This document shows, in pieces, positions 13,885-23,183 of a stretch of 64,000 nt of DNA (position 1 is its first letter; each line of letters opens with the position of its first letter). The translations under genes were made by a program, and so were the position numbers. The notes beneath the pieces are model-generated. The model worked only from the letters and a program-made list of their open reading frames with translations, made no database searches and was not told the origin of the DNA. This stretch comes from an uncultured Oceanospirillales bacterium (lineage in GTDB: Bacteria; Pseudomonadota; Gammaproteobacteria; Xanthomonadales; SZUA-36), in the NCBI GenBank assembly GCA_913055655.1, contig CAJXKA010000005.1:124001-188000 (forward strand). Direction: 5' to 3'.

Positions 13885-16062
13885 TTATTCGGTTGTGTCG
13901 GGGCTATCGTCGGCCGGCAGCGCGAAGGCCACGTACTTGCCGGACTGCTTGCCACCAAACTTGCCGCCACCGGCGCTGATGACGATGAACTGTCTCCCGT
14001 CCACATCAAAGACGGCGGGCGTGGCGACACCGGCGGCCGGGAGCTCATATTCCCACAACTGCTCGCCCGTGGCCTTGTCGAACGCGCGGAGCTTGTGATC
14101 GAAAAGCGTCGCCGCGATGAACACCAGCCCGCCGGCCGTGGCGACCGGGCCGCCATAGTTCTGCGAGCCGGTGTTCGTCATGCCCTGTTTAACCAGCTCC
14201 GGGTACTCGCCCAGCGGCACCTGCCAGGCGAATTCACCGGTATCCAGGTTGATGGCGCTGAGCGTGCCCCAGGGTGGCTTCACCGCCGGGTAGCCTTCGT
14301 GGTCGGTGAACAGCGGGTAGCCGGCGATGCGGTAGCGCAGGAACAGCGGCGAATCGGCGCCCAGCGCCGTTTCGATCGGCACATCCCGGCCTTCCAGCAG
14401 GTACGCCGCCATCGCGTCGCGGCCCTTCCAGTCGAACCATGGGCTGAACGCCGGCATGCGGCCGCGGCCGGTCATCAGCACGTCGGTAAACCCTTCCCAG
14501 TCCAGCCGCTGGTCCAGGTCGACCAGGGACGGAAACTCGCCGGTCCCCTGGCGGTCATCGCCATGGCAGGACGCGCATAACAACTGGTAGGCCTGGGACG
14601 CCCGTGCGCCGGCCGGCAGTGGCTGGCGCTCTTCCATTTTCAGCAGCCAGGGCATTTCGTTGGCGTTGACGTAGAGGATTGAGGTTTCCGGGTCGAACGC
14701 CGGACCACCCCACTCTGCGCCGCCATCGAAACCCGGAAAAACGGCCTGGGCCCTGGTCGACGGCGGAATGAACTGGCCACCTATGGTGATCGCCTCCAAC
14801 TGCCCGCGCACATTGGCCGTCGCCTCCGGGCTCCGGTCGGTGATCGTGCCCTCGTCGAACACCTGTCGAGCGAACGGCGCGGGTACTTTCGGCAGCCACT
14901 GGGTTTCCGCCAGCTTCTCCCCGGGCAGGGCTGATGGTGAAACCGGCACCGCTTCCAGCGGAAACAGCGATTCGCCGCTGTCACGGTCAAGGACGAAGAC
15001 GTGGCCGGACTTGGTCACCTGGACCACCGTGTCCACTGGCTCGCCGTCGCGCTTGACGGTGGCCAGTACCGGCGGCGCCGGCAGGTCGCGGTCCCAGGCA
15101 TCGTGGCGCACCACCTGGAAGTGCCATTTCCGCTTGCCGGTGCGCGCATCCAGCGCCACGATGCTGTTTGCGAACAGGTTGTCACCATGGCGGTTGGCGC
15201 CGTAGAAATCATCGCTGGCCGAACCGGTGCCGAAAAACACCATGCCGCGCTCGCGGTCCAGGCTCATGCCGCTCCACGCGTTAGCGCCGCCGGAGTAAGT
15301 CCAGGCATCTTCCGGCCAGGTGTCATGGCCGTACTCGCCGGGGTGCGGGATGGTATGGAAAGACCAGCGCAGTTCGCCGGTATGGACATCGTATGCTCGG
15401 ACATCGCCGGGCGCCGCCGGCAGCGATTCCGACAGGCTGGAACCCATGATCACCAGGTCTTCGAACACGACGCCGGGGCTGGTTGCCGAGATGCCCACGC
15501 TGTCCACCGGCCGGCCGAGCCCCTCACGCAGGTCAACGCGGCCACCGTCGCCGAAGGTCTCTACAGGCGCCCCCGTGGCCGCATCCAGGGCGTAGAGATA
15601 ATGCCCCCCGGTATAGAGAATGCGCTCGCCGCGCCAGTGCATCAGCCCGCGGATGAACACCCCGCCCAGGCTGGTCTCGCCCGGCGCCAGTGGCGGTTCG
15701 CGCTCCCAGACCAGTTCGCCGGTAGCGGCATCCAGCGCGAACACGCGCAGTGCCCGGCTGACACCGTAAAGCCGGTCACCAAGGATGATAGGCGTGTGCT
15801 GCAACCGACGGGTGGCGTGGTAGTCACGCGCCTCGGTATCCATATCACCCGAGTCGTAGACCCAGGCGACCTCAAGCAGGTGAACATTGTCGCGGTTAAC
15901 CTGGTCGAGCGAAGAATACTGTTGCTGGGTGGGGCCGCCACCGTACTCGCGCCAGGTGGCGAACTCACTCGCGTGGCCATTGCAACACCAGGTCAATGTC
16001 AACGCCATGGCGAGCGTAACCATGGCCGGGGGCAGTATGCCCCGGTACTTTTTCGGGTGCAT
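13885..16062 (-). CDS. PQQ-dependent dehydrogenase with internal c-type cytochrome domain, periplasmic
   Basis: 725 residues. A leader ends NGHAS, then an eight-bladed quinoprotein propeller with repeated ALDAATGELVW and ALDARTGKRKWHFQ blade motifs. Residues near 496-500 form a heme-binding CASCH with M536 in GRGRMPAF as the likely sixth ligand, so a cytochrome c domain is inserted between propeller blades; the last blades (GTLSAINLDTGEFAWQ to the end) follow it. This layout matches quinoprotein glucose dehydrogenase-like soluble enzymes that pass electrons through their own heme. The substrate is unknown. PQQ synthesis genes are not in the window. It sits between an esterase and an exported TIM-barrel protein. 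Confidence 0.88.
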   Translation of the reverse strand: MHPKKYRGILPPAMVTLAMALTLTWCCNGHASEFATWREYGGGPTQQQYSSLDQVNRDNVHLLEVAWVYDSGDMDTEARDYHATRRLQHTPIILGDRLYGVSRALRVFALDAATGELVWEREPPLAPGETSLGGVFIRGLMHWRGERILYTGGHYLYALDAATGAPVETFGDGGRVDLREGLGRPVDSVGISATSPGVVFEDLVIMGSSLSESLPAAPGDVRAYDVHTGELRWSFHTIPHPGEYGHDTWPEDAWTYSGGANAWSGMSLDRERGMVFFGTGSASDDFYGANRHGDNLFANSIVALDARTGKRKWHFQVVRHDAWDRDLPAPPVLATVKRDGEPVDTVVQVTKSGHVFVLDRDSGESLFPLEAVPVSPSALPGEKLAETQWLPKVPAPFARQVFDEGTITDRSPEATANVRGQLEAITIGGQFIPPSTRAQAVFPGFDGGAEWGGPAFDPETSILYVNANEMPWLLKMEERQPLPAGARASQAYQLLCASCHGDDRQGTGEFPSLVDLDQRLDWEGFTDVLMTGRGRMPAFSPWFDWKGRDAMAAYLLEGRDVPIETALGADSPLFLRYRIAGYPLFTDHEGYPAVKPPWGTLSAINLDTGEFAWQVPLGEYPELVKQGMTNTGSQNYGGPVATAGGLVFIAATLFDHKLRAFDKATGEQLWEYELPAAGVATPAVFDVDGRQFIVISAGGGKFGGKQSGKYVAFALPADDSPDTTE

Positions 16063-16142
16063 CGTGATCGATCCCGGTTTTTTCGCTCAGAGTAATCAAC
16101 CCCTGCGCTGGACGCCAGTTGCCAGGCCAGCGAACCCGCGAA

Positions 16143-17057
16143 TCAGAGCCCGAGCGACGCCAGGAAAGTCCAGAGGGCCTGACGGAAACGATCCCTCTCA
16201 GCCTCGCTGAATTTTCCGTGGCCACCACCCTTGACGACCAGGAATTCATGCCCGACACCGGCTTCGCGCAGCCGTGCGACCAACGCTTCAGACTGCCCAA
16301 AAGGAACGATACGGTCGGCGTTACCGTGGGTGACAAATACAGGCGGGCTGTCCTTTGTTACCCAGTTGATGGGTGAAACCGAGCGGGCGAAATCCACGTC
16401 ACCCGCGTGCGGGCCCAGCCACCATTTCGGCGAGCGCTGGTCCATGACGGGTTCCAGGTCGGTGACGCCGTACTTGTCGATGATCGCGGCCACGCGGACC
16501 TCGCCGTCATAGCCGCAGTCACCATCGAATCGGCGGTCGTCGCCCATCAGCCCGGCCATCAGCGCCAGGTGGCCGCCGGCTGATCCGCCCATGACCACCA
16601 CCTTGTCTCGATCGATATTCAGCTGGTCGGCATGATTAAGCAGGTGAATGAGCGCGCAGCGGACGTCCTGTACCGCGGCCGGCGCAGGGGCCTGCGGGCT
16701 CAGGCGGTATTCGACGTTGGCGACCGCCCAGCCATTGGCGAACCACGAGCCGAAACCGCGCTGGGATTCCTTGACGCCGTGGTTCCAGCCGCCGCCGTGG
16801 ATGTTGATCATCAAGGGGGTCGGCGCTACGGGTTCTGCGGGACGATAAATGTCCACCCGGCCCTCCCAGCTGTCTACCTGGTGATAGACCACGTCGATCG
16901 CGGCAACGTACCCTTCGGGCAGGTCGACCGGCGGATAATCACCCGGTTCCACGGCCTTGACCTGCAAGGCCACCAGCCACGATGACACTGCTGCGACCAT
17001 TAACCATCGCCCAACGCCCGCCACCTGGCCAGAATGAATCAGCCACCTGTTTTCCAT
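16143..17057 (-). CDS. Secreted alpha/beta hydrolase, acyl-sugar esterase-like
   Basis: 304 residues from the ATG at 17057, preceded by AGGTGGG. A long leader spans roughly residues 18-38 (WLMVAAVSSWLVALQVKAVE). The oxyanion-hole motif INIHGGGWNHG, the nucleophile elbow VVMGGSAGGHLAL, an Asp in FVTHGNADRIVPF and His in VKGGGHGKF form an esterase/lipase catalytic set of the BD-FAE/HSL type. Such enzymes remove acetyl or feruloyl groups from plant polysaccharides, in keeping with the saccharolytic setting. It is the first gene of the esterase, PQQ dehydrogenase, TIM-barrel group and is divergent from a TonB receptor across 383 bases. Confidence 0.85.
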   Translation of the reverse strand: MENRWLIHSGQVAGVGRWLMVAAVSSWLVALQVKAVEPGDYPPVDLPEGYVAAIDVVYHQVDSWEGRVDIYRPAEPVAPTPLMINIHGGGWNHGVKESQRGFGSWFANGWAVANVEYRLSPQAPAPAAVQDVRCALIHLLNHADQLNIDRDKVVVMGGSAGGHLALMAGLMGDDRRFDGDCGYDGEVRVAAIIDKYGVTDLEPVMDQRSPKWWLGPHAGDVDFARSVSPINWVTKDSPPVFVTHGNADRIVPFGQSEALVARLREAGVGHEFLVVKGGGHGKFSEAERDRFRQALWTFLASLGL

Positions 17058-17440
17058 AACACCCACCTTTGTTGAAACTGGTATGACCGGCCGCCCAGGA
17101 TTTGAGATTGTCAGCCCACTCACCCCAACCCAATGGTCGCCGTCAAACCGGATTTGGAGAAATGGTCATCTTTGTATTACGAACCATACACCTGACCAAT
17201 TAATCCACCTATATCACTGTGTTTAATAGTTTTACATAAATACTAGTCGAACAAAATCAAAATCTAGTTGACCACTTGAATGGACCGTTATTCAACCATT
17301 TGGTAATACCAATTATTCGTTATTGATTACCCAAAATGGTTGACAATATTGTTTGACATGGCCTATAAAACCCTTGAAGGCTCACTCAACAAAGGCTCAT
17401 ATCAACCCACAGAACACGGCTCAACGTCGACGGGGTACCC
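17058..17440 (+). promoter_or_regulatory. AT-rich divergent control region before the TonB receptor
   Basis: A 383-base gap far more AT-rich than its surroundings. It holds a near-consensus promoter for the receptor: TTGACA (17340-17345), 18 bases, TATAAA (17364-17369). About 28 bases upstream is the perfect palindrome TTGGTAATACCAA (17300-17312), matching the TGGT-N3-ACCA pattern bound by FadR/FCD-type GntR regulators. The segment TAATACCAAT in it recurs in the promoter of the alginate-operon receptor (32013-32022). A GTTGACCA half-site-like sequence lies at 17269-17276. The esterase promoter must also lie here but I could not place it. Confidence 0.65.
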
Positions 17441-20422
17441 ATGAATAACGATTCCAAGCTCACCAGTTCAATTGCCACGTTGCGCCAATGCGTGCGCAGG
17501 CGCCCATTTCTCCTTACTTTGGCCATCACTGCATCGCTGAATAGCGCCCAGGCGATTGCCCAGGACGAACAGGAAAACGTCCTCGAAGAGGTCAAGGTCA
17601 TGGGCATCCGCTCCTCGCTCCAGGCCGCGGTCGAAACCAAGCGAAACGCCGATAACCTGGTCGAGGCCATTTTCGCCGAAGACATCGGCAAGCTGCCCGA
17701 CCAGAACCTTGCAGAGGTGCTGGAGAACATCACCGGCGTGCAGATCACCCGCGAGGCGGGCGTCGGTACCGGCGTACAGATCCGCGGCACCAACGCCAAC
17801 CGCACCGAGATCAACGGTGTCTCCACCGTGGGCTCCGGCGCCGGACGGACCGGTATCGATTTCGAAGACATTTCCGCGACGATGATTTCGGCGCTGGAAG
17901 TTATCAAGGCGCCCGAGGCCAGCACCATCGAAGGCTCCGTGGGCGGCACGATCAACCTGAAGACCCGGCGCCCGCTGGACCTGCCGGAAACGCTGCTCGG
18001 CGTTCGCGCCCAGGGCGAGATCAGCAGCCTGTCGAGCGATGGGGGTATCACACCCAGGGTCTCCGGCACCTGGGGCGACAACTGGTCGACCGGTGCCGGC
18101 GAGTTTGGCGTCGTACTCAGCGCCAGTTATGCGGAGCAGGACGTGAGCGCCTTCCGTCCCCGAGCCGACCGAGACAACCTGGTCACGGCCGACAGCGGCG
18201 CGCCCGCTGCGCAGTCGTTCGACTTCCTCCCGATCCAGTTCTTCGTCCAGGACTATGACAACTTCGAGTACGAAACCACGAACGTCATCGGCTCGCTTGA
18301 ATGGGCGCCAAACGACAGCTTCAAGTTCTACTTCGATACCATTTTCGCCGACCAGGAGCGACTGCAGGAAAGCTCCAGGATCCAGGCTTCCGGCGTCAGC
18401 GACCTGCGCAACTATTCGATCCCGACCGCATTTGAAACCGTCGATTTCGGCACGTTGGATGGCGCCAACGGCGCACAGCACCTGGGCACCATCCAGGCCG
18501 CGCTGCAAGGCGTGATTCCCGTCGAGGACGGTGACGCCGACCCTAACCTGCGCATGTCCACCGACACCAGCTCGCGGGTCACCGACAGCCAGATCTTCCG
18601 GCTGGGTACCGACTGGGCGCTGGGCAACTGGTCGGGACGGGTCGAAATCTCGTCCGCCGAGAACGACACCACCACCCCGGGCTTCAATACCACGCTCAAC
18701 TTCATCAACCCGAACGTGGCCATCAACGACTCCAACGAGAACGGTACACCGTTCGTGTACGACCTGGATGGCGCACTGACCTTCGGCATCGCCCAGGGCG
18801 TGTACGGCTCACCGACGGTCGAGCAACTGCTTGACCCCGCGAACTACGTGTTGCGCGATGTCAACCAGGGGCGGGACACGGTCAACAACAAGGAGGACGC
18901 CTTCCGCACGGACTTCAGCTACGAGCTGGACTGGGCCGGAGTCACGTCCTTCGATTTCGGCTACCGCTACAACGAGAGCTCCAGCGTCAACAACGACCTG
19001 CGCTCCAACGTCGGCCTGAGGAGCCTGGCCGACAGCCCGCGTGGCAACCTGTTCGAAGCCCTGCTGACACTGGGCCCGGACAACTTCAACGCCGCCGACG
19101 ACCGTGAACTCTACGTGGGCGACTTCCTCTATGTTGACCCGGAGATGGTCATCAGCGACCCGGACGCCGTCATTGACATCCTGAATGCAGCCATCGACGC
19201 GAACAACGCCATCACCGGCTCCGACCGGGCCCACATCGACCAGCCCACTTCGACGGTCGCGTCTTTCTTCGACATCACGGAAACCACCAACGCGTTTTAC
19301 GCGCAGATCAATTTCCAGGCCGGCATCTTCCGCGGCAACGTCGGCGCGCGCTACCTGGAGACCGACGTCACCTCGCTCGGCAACAGCGTTACCGACGGCG
19401 TGGTGACTCCGACCACGAACAAAGGCAGCTACGACTTTTTCCTGCCACGGATCAACATCGTCGCCGACCTGGGCGAGGCCTGGGTCGTACGCGGCTCCTG
19501 GGGCAAGGACATCCGCCGGCCGAATTTCGACGACCTGTCGACCTCGTACACTTTCAGCACCAGTCCGAACCCGGCAGTGCCCATTGGCAATCCCGGCCTG
19601 GAACCCGAGGAAGTCACCTCGTTCGACCTCTCTGTCGAATGGTATTTCGCCCCGAACTCGGTGCTCAGCGCGGGCTACTTCCAGAAGGAACGCACCGGCC
19701 TGTTCGTCCTGACCACCGAGTCACCGTTCGAGGACCCGGTCACCGGCTACCGCGACATCACCGACCCGTGTGAAGCCGGCGGCATCTTCAACCCCATCGC
19801 CGACATCAACGTATTCGGCCCCGAGCCGGGCGTCGGCGTCTGCGTGCCAACCCAGTCGACCATCAACGGCGAAGGCGAAACCACGCAGAAAGGTATCGAG
19901 CTGGCCTTCCAGTACGACCTGGCCGGTTTCGAAGACACCCTGGGCTGGGCGTCGGGCTTCGGTATCTACGCCAACTACACCTGGCAGGAGTTCTCCGGCG
20001 GCGAAACCTACCTGAACCCCACCAGCCGCGCCGAACAGGTGTTTGACGCCATGGGCAACCAGGACGTCACCCTGCGCGCCCAGCTGCTGGACCTGTCAGA
20101 GAATTCCTACAACCTGACCCTCTACTACGAAAAGTACGGCTGGTCGATCCGCTCACGCTACACCTGGCGCGAAGCCTATCGCTCGGAAGACTTCGGCAGC
20201 ACCAGCAGCTACCCCTGGGGCTTCCCGGTGGTGGTCGAAGACCGCGGCCAGCTGAACCTCAGCGTCAACTACCAGCTGACCGACCAGCTCAGCGTCGGCG
20301 CCGAAGCCGTCAACCTCACCGAGTCCGACATCGAACAGTCCTGCGTCAGCGAAGGCGCCCTGCTCTGCTTCCAGGGCTTCGCCGACCGCCGCGTCACTCT
20401 CGGCGCCAGCTGGGTGTTCTGA
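17441..20422 (+). CDS. TonB-dependent outer-membrane receptor (Caulobacter-type, probable glycan importer)
   Basis: 993 residues. A long leader is cleaved about NSAQAIAQ, then the TonB-box-like VLEEVKVMGIRSSLQAAVETKR, a plug domain (LAEVLENITGVQITREAGVG, VQIRGTNANRTEINGV, IEGSVGGTINLKTRRPLD) and a 22-strand barrel ending ADRRVTLGASWVF with the usual terminal aromatic. The MGIRSSLQ plug start is typical of the TIGR01782 group that imports plant and algal oligosaccharides. It is transcribed alone, with its own promoter and terminator. A palindrome shared with the alginate receptor promoter suggests co-regulation by the GntR protein encoded at 32267. Substrate not determined. Confidence 0.93.
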   Translation: MNNDSKLTSSIATLRQCVRRRPFLLTLAITASLNSAQAIAQDEQENVLEEVKVMGIRSSLQAAVETKRNADNLVEAIFAEDIGKLPDQNLAEVLENITGVQITREAGVGTGVQIRGTNANRTEINGVSTVGSGAGRTGIDFEDISATMISALEVIKAPEASTIEGSVGGTINLKTRRPLDLPETLLGVRAQGEISSLSSDGGITPRVSGTWGDNWSTGAGEFGVVLSASYAEQDVSAFRPRADRDNLVTADSGAPAAQSFDFLPIQFFVQDYDNFEYETTNVIGSLEWAPNDSFKFYFDTIFADQERLQESSRIQASGVSDLRNYSIPTAFETVDFGTLDGANGAQHLGTIQAALQGVIPVEDGDADPNLRMSTDTSSRVTDSQIFRLGTDWALGNWSGRVEISSAENDTTTPGFNTTLNFINPNVAINDSNENGTPFVYDLDGALTFGIAQGVYGSPTVEQLLDPANYVLRDVNQGRDTVNNKEDAFRTDFSYELDWAGVTSFDFGYRYNESSSVNNDLRSNVGLRSLADSPRGNLFEALLTLGPDNFNAADDRELYVGDFLYVDPEMVISDPDAVIDILNAAIDANNAITGSDRAHIDQPTSTVASFFDITETTNAFYAQINFQAGIFRGNVGARYLETDVTSLGNSVTDGVVTPTTNKGSYDFFLPRINIVADLGEAWVVRGSWGKDIRRPNFDDLSTSYTFSTSPNPAVPIGNPGLEPEEVTSFDLSVEWYFAPNSVLSAGYFQKERTGLFVLTTESPFEDPVTGYRDITDPCEAGGIFNPIADINVFGPEPGVGVCVPTQSTINGEGETTQKGIELAFQYDLAGFEDTLGWASGFGIYANYTWQEFSGGETYLNPTSRAEQVFDAMGNQDVTLRAQLLDLSENSYNLTLYYEKYGWSIRSRYTWREAYRSEDFGSTSSYPWGFPVVVEDRGQLNLSVNYQLTDQLSVGAEAVNLTESDIEQSCVSEGALLCFQGFADRRVTLGASWVF

Positions 20423-20482
20423 ACCCGCTTATGGAACCGACTCCAACGGCCGCCCCCACCGGGGCAGCCGGTTCCACCCAGA

Positions 20483-20508
20483 AGCCCCGGCCAGCGCCGG
20501 GGCTTTTT
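20483..20508 (+). terminator. Rho-independent terminator after the TonB receptor
   Basis: Perfect nine-base stem AGCCCCGGC / GCCGGGGCT with loop CAGC, followed by five T. It starts 61 bases after the receptor stop codon. Confidence 0.92.
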
Positions 20509-20657
20509 CATGGGTGGGAACGACGAATTTCAGTCGGTAAGCTAATATTTCGGGAGATCGGATTAGTTACACACTTCTGCTTCCGGCCAAAATCGGTCAT
20601 GCGTGTTGGTGCAGGTTGGTTCCCCGGTCTTAGAAATTTGGCGAGAAAATCAGATCG

Positions 20658-21044
20658 ATGAAACTATTGAGTTGCCCACCGCTAGAAGTTGAAAGCATTG
20701 AAGATTTCCAGGCGGTTCTAAGGGGAGGTGAAAGTCTGAGTTTTATACTCCCGAACTCGCAGAAAACCAAATTCATGAAGCAGGTTCGCAGACTTAACAA
20801 ATGTATAAAACACTCAAGGAAAGACTTGAGGGGTTTCAGTAAATTGCCAACGCATATTTATATGCTATTTGTTCCAGTTCTCGGAGCGTTTTTGTCTCGG
20901 AACCAACCTGAATTGGACCATGCACTTATGGTTTACTCGACATCTTGGAACCTGATTGAAAAAATTGGGGGCGAGGACATCGACTCAGATCATTTCAAGG
21001 TAATTTTCCTGCCGAAATTCAAGCGCGGTGATTCCGAGATTTAA
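20658..21044 (+). CDS. Hypothetical protein in an AT-richer patch
   Basis: 128 residues, no family recognised. Sequence is basic, with a cluster KTKFMKQVRRLNKCIKHSRK, a hydrophobic stretch THIYMLFVPVLGAFLS and an acidic C-terminal part. Codon use (AAA, ATA, TTT, TAT) is clearly more AT-rich than the flanking core genes, pointing to recent acquisition. No convincing ribosome site precedes the ATG. About 130 bases without other features separate it from the PIN-domain gene. It could be a small effector or immunity-type protein, but nothing in the sequence proves that. Confidence 0.55.
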   Translation: MKLLSCPPLEVESIEDFQAVLRGGESLSFILPNSQKTKFMKQVRRLNKCIKHSRKDLRGFSKLPTHIYMLFVPVLGAFLSRNQPELDHALMVYSTSWNLIEKIGGEDIDSDHFKVIFLPKFKRGDSEI

Positions 21045-21174
21045 CTAGTTTTCTTCGAGTGTAGAAAACGTCCGCTTTTGGCCGTAAAACGACCCTTTCA
21101 GATCGGTCGGAAAATTCCCAAATGCTTACATTCTGGATGTTAGTCCTTTAGCTGAATTGGGCCGAACAGTTTTT

Positions 21175-21765
21175 TCAGAAAAGCGAAGTGGAGTCCCGTA
21201 GCTGATCCGCCGTGTTCGTTAGCCCTTCTTTTTCCATATCGAGCAGAAGCTGCGCGGACGTTTTGGCTGGATTATTGAGGCGGGTGCGCATTTCCCGGAC
21301 TGCGGCGATGGCTCGAGATGGGCTCAGGTCAATGGAATCGGCGATAAAGTCATCGGCGTTCTTCACCTCGATCCCGTATGGTTCCAACAAGTTCGAGGGA
21401 AAGTCCTTGGTGTTGTCGGTCACGATAACGTCCGCCCTGCACTTTACGGCAGCAGCAATCACATGGCCGTCATTTGAGTCCGGCAATCCAGGCAGAGACG
21501 CTTCGATACTTTCGTAGTCTTCAACATTCGCATCTCTGAACGCCTTTCTCATGCACTCGCAAGCTCGTCGAGCCTTTTCATCATATTCACCATTACCGCG
21601 ATTCTGAAATATTCTGGCAATGGCTCGTTCTGTTTCTCCCATGATTTTCTCTGACCAGCGAACTCTGAATAACTCCCGCTCTGCCAGTGTAAGCAACAGG
21701 TTTCGCTTCAATGCTGAAGCGAGCACACATGCATCAACCAAAGCCGTAAATCGATTGGCGAACAC
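21175..21765 (-). CDS. PIN-domain ribonuclease, probable toxin
   Basis: 196 residues. TALVDACVLAS (D11), MGETERAI (E44), LPDSNDGHVIAAAVK and DVIVTDNTKDFP supply the four acidic positions of a PIN nuclease active site. The last ~60 residues form a helical extension beyond the basic PIN core. The start is a GTG at 21765, three bases after the stop of the HTH partner gene; no ATG occurs nearby. Composition is AT-richer than the core genome. Pairing with an HTH antitoxin suggests a type II system that cleaves RNA; target unknown. Confidence 0.82.
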   Translation of the reverse strand: MFANRFTALVDACVLASALKRNLLLTLAERELFRVRWSEKIMGETERAIARIFQNRGNGEYDEKARRACECMRKAFRDANVEDYESIEASLPGLPDSNDGHVIAAAVKCRADVIVTDNTKDFPSNLLEPYGIEVKNADDFIADSIDLSPSRAIAAVREMRTRLNNPAKTSAQLLLDMEKEGLTNTADQLRDSTSLF

Positions 21766-21768
21766 TAA

Positions 21769-22233
21769 TCAGATAAGCTCCGAATCGATTTGAGCGAGCT
21801 CTTCAAGCGCCTTGGCTCTTTCACGGTCACGAGAACTTTTGTATTCAAAAAGCTTGTTGGCCAGGATGCGTCGATGGCGACCTACAAGATCGAATGGAAT
21901 TTCGCCTTTCTCAAGCAACCCAATGAGGTATGGGCGAGATACATTCAGAATATCTGCCGCTTGTTGGGTCGTGAGTTTTTGATGAACTGGCACGAGAGTG
22001 ACTGCGTCACCTTTCCCAACATGCCTGAGCAGCTCCATCAGAAGTTCTGACAGGGCTGGCGTAATGAAAATCTCGGTGGGCGTTCCTGAAGGATCAACGA
22101 CCTTGAGAACGCTTTCTTCCTGGGATTGCGCGTGCGCAGCCAGGATTTTACGCAAACTGTTCGCCGCGTCGCGCTCCTTATCGGAGGGGAGTCGCTCTCC
22201 AATCTTCTCTGAGTAGCTTGCTGAAATCGTCAT
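21769..22233 (-). CDS. HTH-containing partner of the PIN protein, probable antitoxin
   Basis: 154 residues from the ATG at 22233, which follows GGAGG by eight bases; in-frame starts further upstream (22260, 22272, 22377) lack ribosome sites. The middle part has HQKLTTQQAADILNVSRPYL followed by IGLLEKGEIPFDLVGRHRRI, a winged-helix excisionase/MerR-like DNA-binding unit, and the C-terminal KLFEYKSSRDRERAKALEELAQIDSEL is charged and helical. DNA-binding unit plus helical tail directly before a PIN toxin is the usual antitoxin plan. Upstream, AT-rich TTCGAAT-type repeats (about 22270-22310) may be its operator. Confidence 0.78.
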   Translation of the reverse strand: MTISASYSEKIGERLPSDKERDAANSLRKILAAHAQSQEESVLKVVDPSGTPTEIFITPALSELLMELLRHVGKGDAVTLVPVHQKLTTQQAADILNVSRPYLIGLLEKGEIPFDLVGRHRRILANKLFEYKSSRDRERAKALEELAQIDSELI

Positions 22234-22338
22234 CGTGGGCGCCTCCGGTGTCGAAGTCATTGTAAGATTCATTCGAATTAAACGCAATAATCGAAATATT
22301 CGAAAGTCAGCCCACACCCCAGTGATGATTGCGAACAG

Positions 22339-22376
22339 AAAAAAATGCCGGCGGCCGTGAGGATCGGCCACCGGCA
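22339..22376 (-). terminator. Rho-independent terminator of the alginate operon
   Basis: On the minus strand a 12-base stem TGCCGGTGGCCG / CGGCCGCCGGCA with one mismatch, loop of seven, then seven T. It starts 34 bases after the SDR stop and separates the alginate operon from the toxin-antitoxin patch. Confidence 0.92.
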
Positions 22377-22409
22377 ATGTTTACCGCGTGTGCGAGGAGG
22401 ACGCGCGGC

Positions 22410-23168
22410 TTAAGAGAAGAACATGCCGCCGTTGATGTCGATGCAGGCGCCGGTGATGAATTCGCCCTGGCCGGAGACCAGGAACCAGGTGGTTTCGGCG
22501 ATTTCGGCGGCGTTGCCTTCACGGCGCAGCGGGGTGGCGGCGGCCACGTTCCTGCGCACTTCGTCTTTCGTGAACGTGTCGTGGAAGGTGGTGCTGATCA
22601 TGCCCGGGCACAGCGCGTTGACGCGGATGCCCTGGGGGCCGAGTTCCTTGGCCATACCGCGAGTGAAAGTCATCACCGCACCCTTGGAGGTGGCGTAGGC
22701 GGAGGCGCCGGGGCCGCCGCCGTCGCGGCCGGCCTGGGATGAGAAGTTCACGATGGCGGCGCCCTTCGGCATGAATGGCACGGCGGCGCGCATGACCAGG
22801 AAGGTGCTGGTCATGTTCAGTTTCATGACCTTCTCGAAGAACGCCTCGTCCATCTCCTGCAGCGTGCGGCGCTCGACCAGGCCGCCGACCACGTTCACCA
22901 GCGCGTGGATCTCGTCGCCGTAGGCCTCGCGCGTAGCGGCGACGAGTGCATCCACGTCGGCGGACGAGGTCATGTCGCCCCTGACCGCGATGGCTTGGCC
23001 GCCGGTCGCCTGAATGGCCTTGAGCGTGTCTTCGGCCTGTTGGGCGTCGCTGTTGTAGTTGACGACCACTTTCGCGCCCTCGGCGGCCAGTTTCTCAGCG
23101 ATGGCGCGACCGATGTCCCGCGAGCCGCCGGTGACGATCGCTACTTTGTCTTTCATGCTGTCAGTCAT
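22410..23168 (-). CDS. SDR oxidoreductase, probable DEH reductase of alginate catabolism
   Basis: 252 residues, classical short-chain dehydrogenase length. AIVTGGSRDIGRA is the nucleotide-binding glycine motif, NFSSQAG the catalytic Ser region, and Y158/K162 in SAYATSKGA the Tyr-x3-Lys pair. In alginate operons an SDR of this type reduces 4-deoxy-L-erythro-5-hexoseulose uronate (DEH) to 2-keto-3-deoxygluconate. The variant NVVGG replaces the common NNAG motif. Last gene of the operon, 15 bases after the transporter gene's end. The kinase and aldolase for the next steps (KdgK, KdgA) are not in the window. Confidence 0.85.
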   Translation of the reverse strand: MTDSMKDKVAIVTGGSRDIGRAIAEKLAAEGAKVVVNYNSDAQQAEDTLKAIQATGGQAIAVRGDMTSSADVDALVAATREAYGDEIHALVNVVGGLVERRTLQEMDEAFFEKVMKLNMTSTFLVMRAAVPFMPKGAAIVNFSSQAGRDGGGPGASAYATSKGAVMTFTRGMAKELGPQGIRVNALCPGMISTTFHDTFTKDEVRRNVAAATPLRREGNAAEIAETTWFLVSGQGEFITGACIDINGGMFFS

Positions 23169-23183
23169 AGTGTTGTCCGTAGT

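Noticed and set aside
13866..14156. Upstream extension of the TIM-barrel gene
   Set aside because: It would run inside the PQQ dehydrogenase gene; the ATG at 13865 gives a proper signal peptide.
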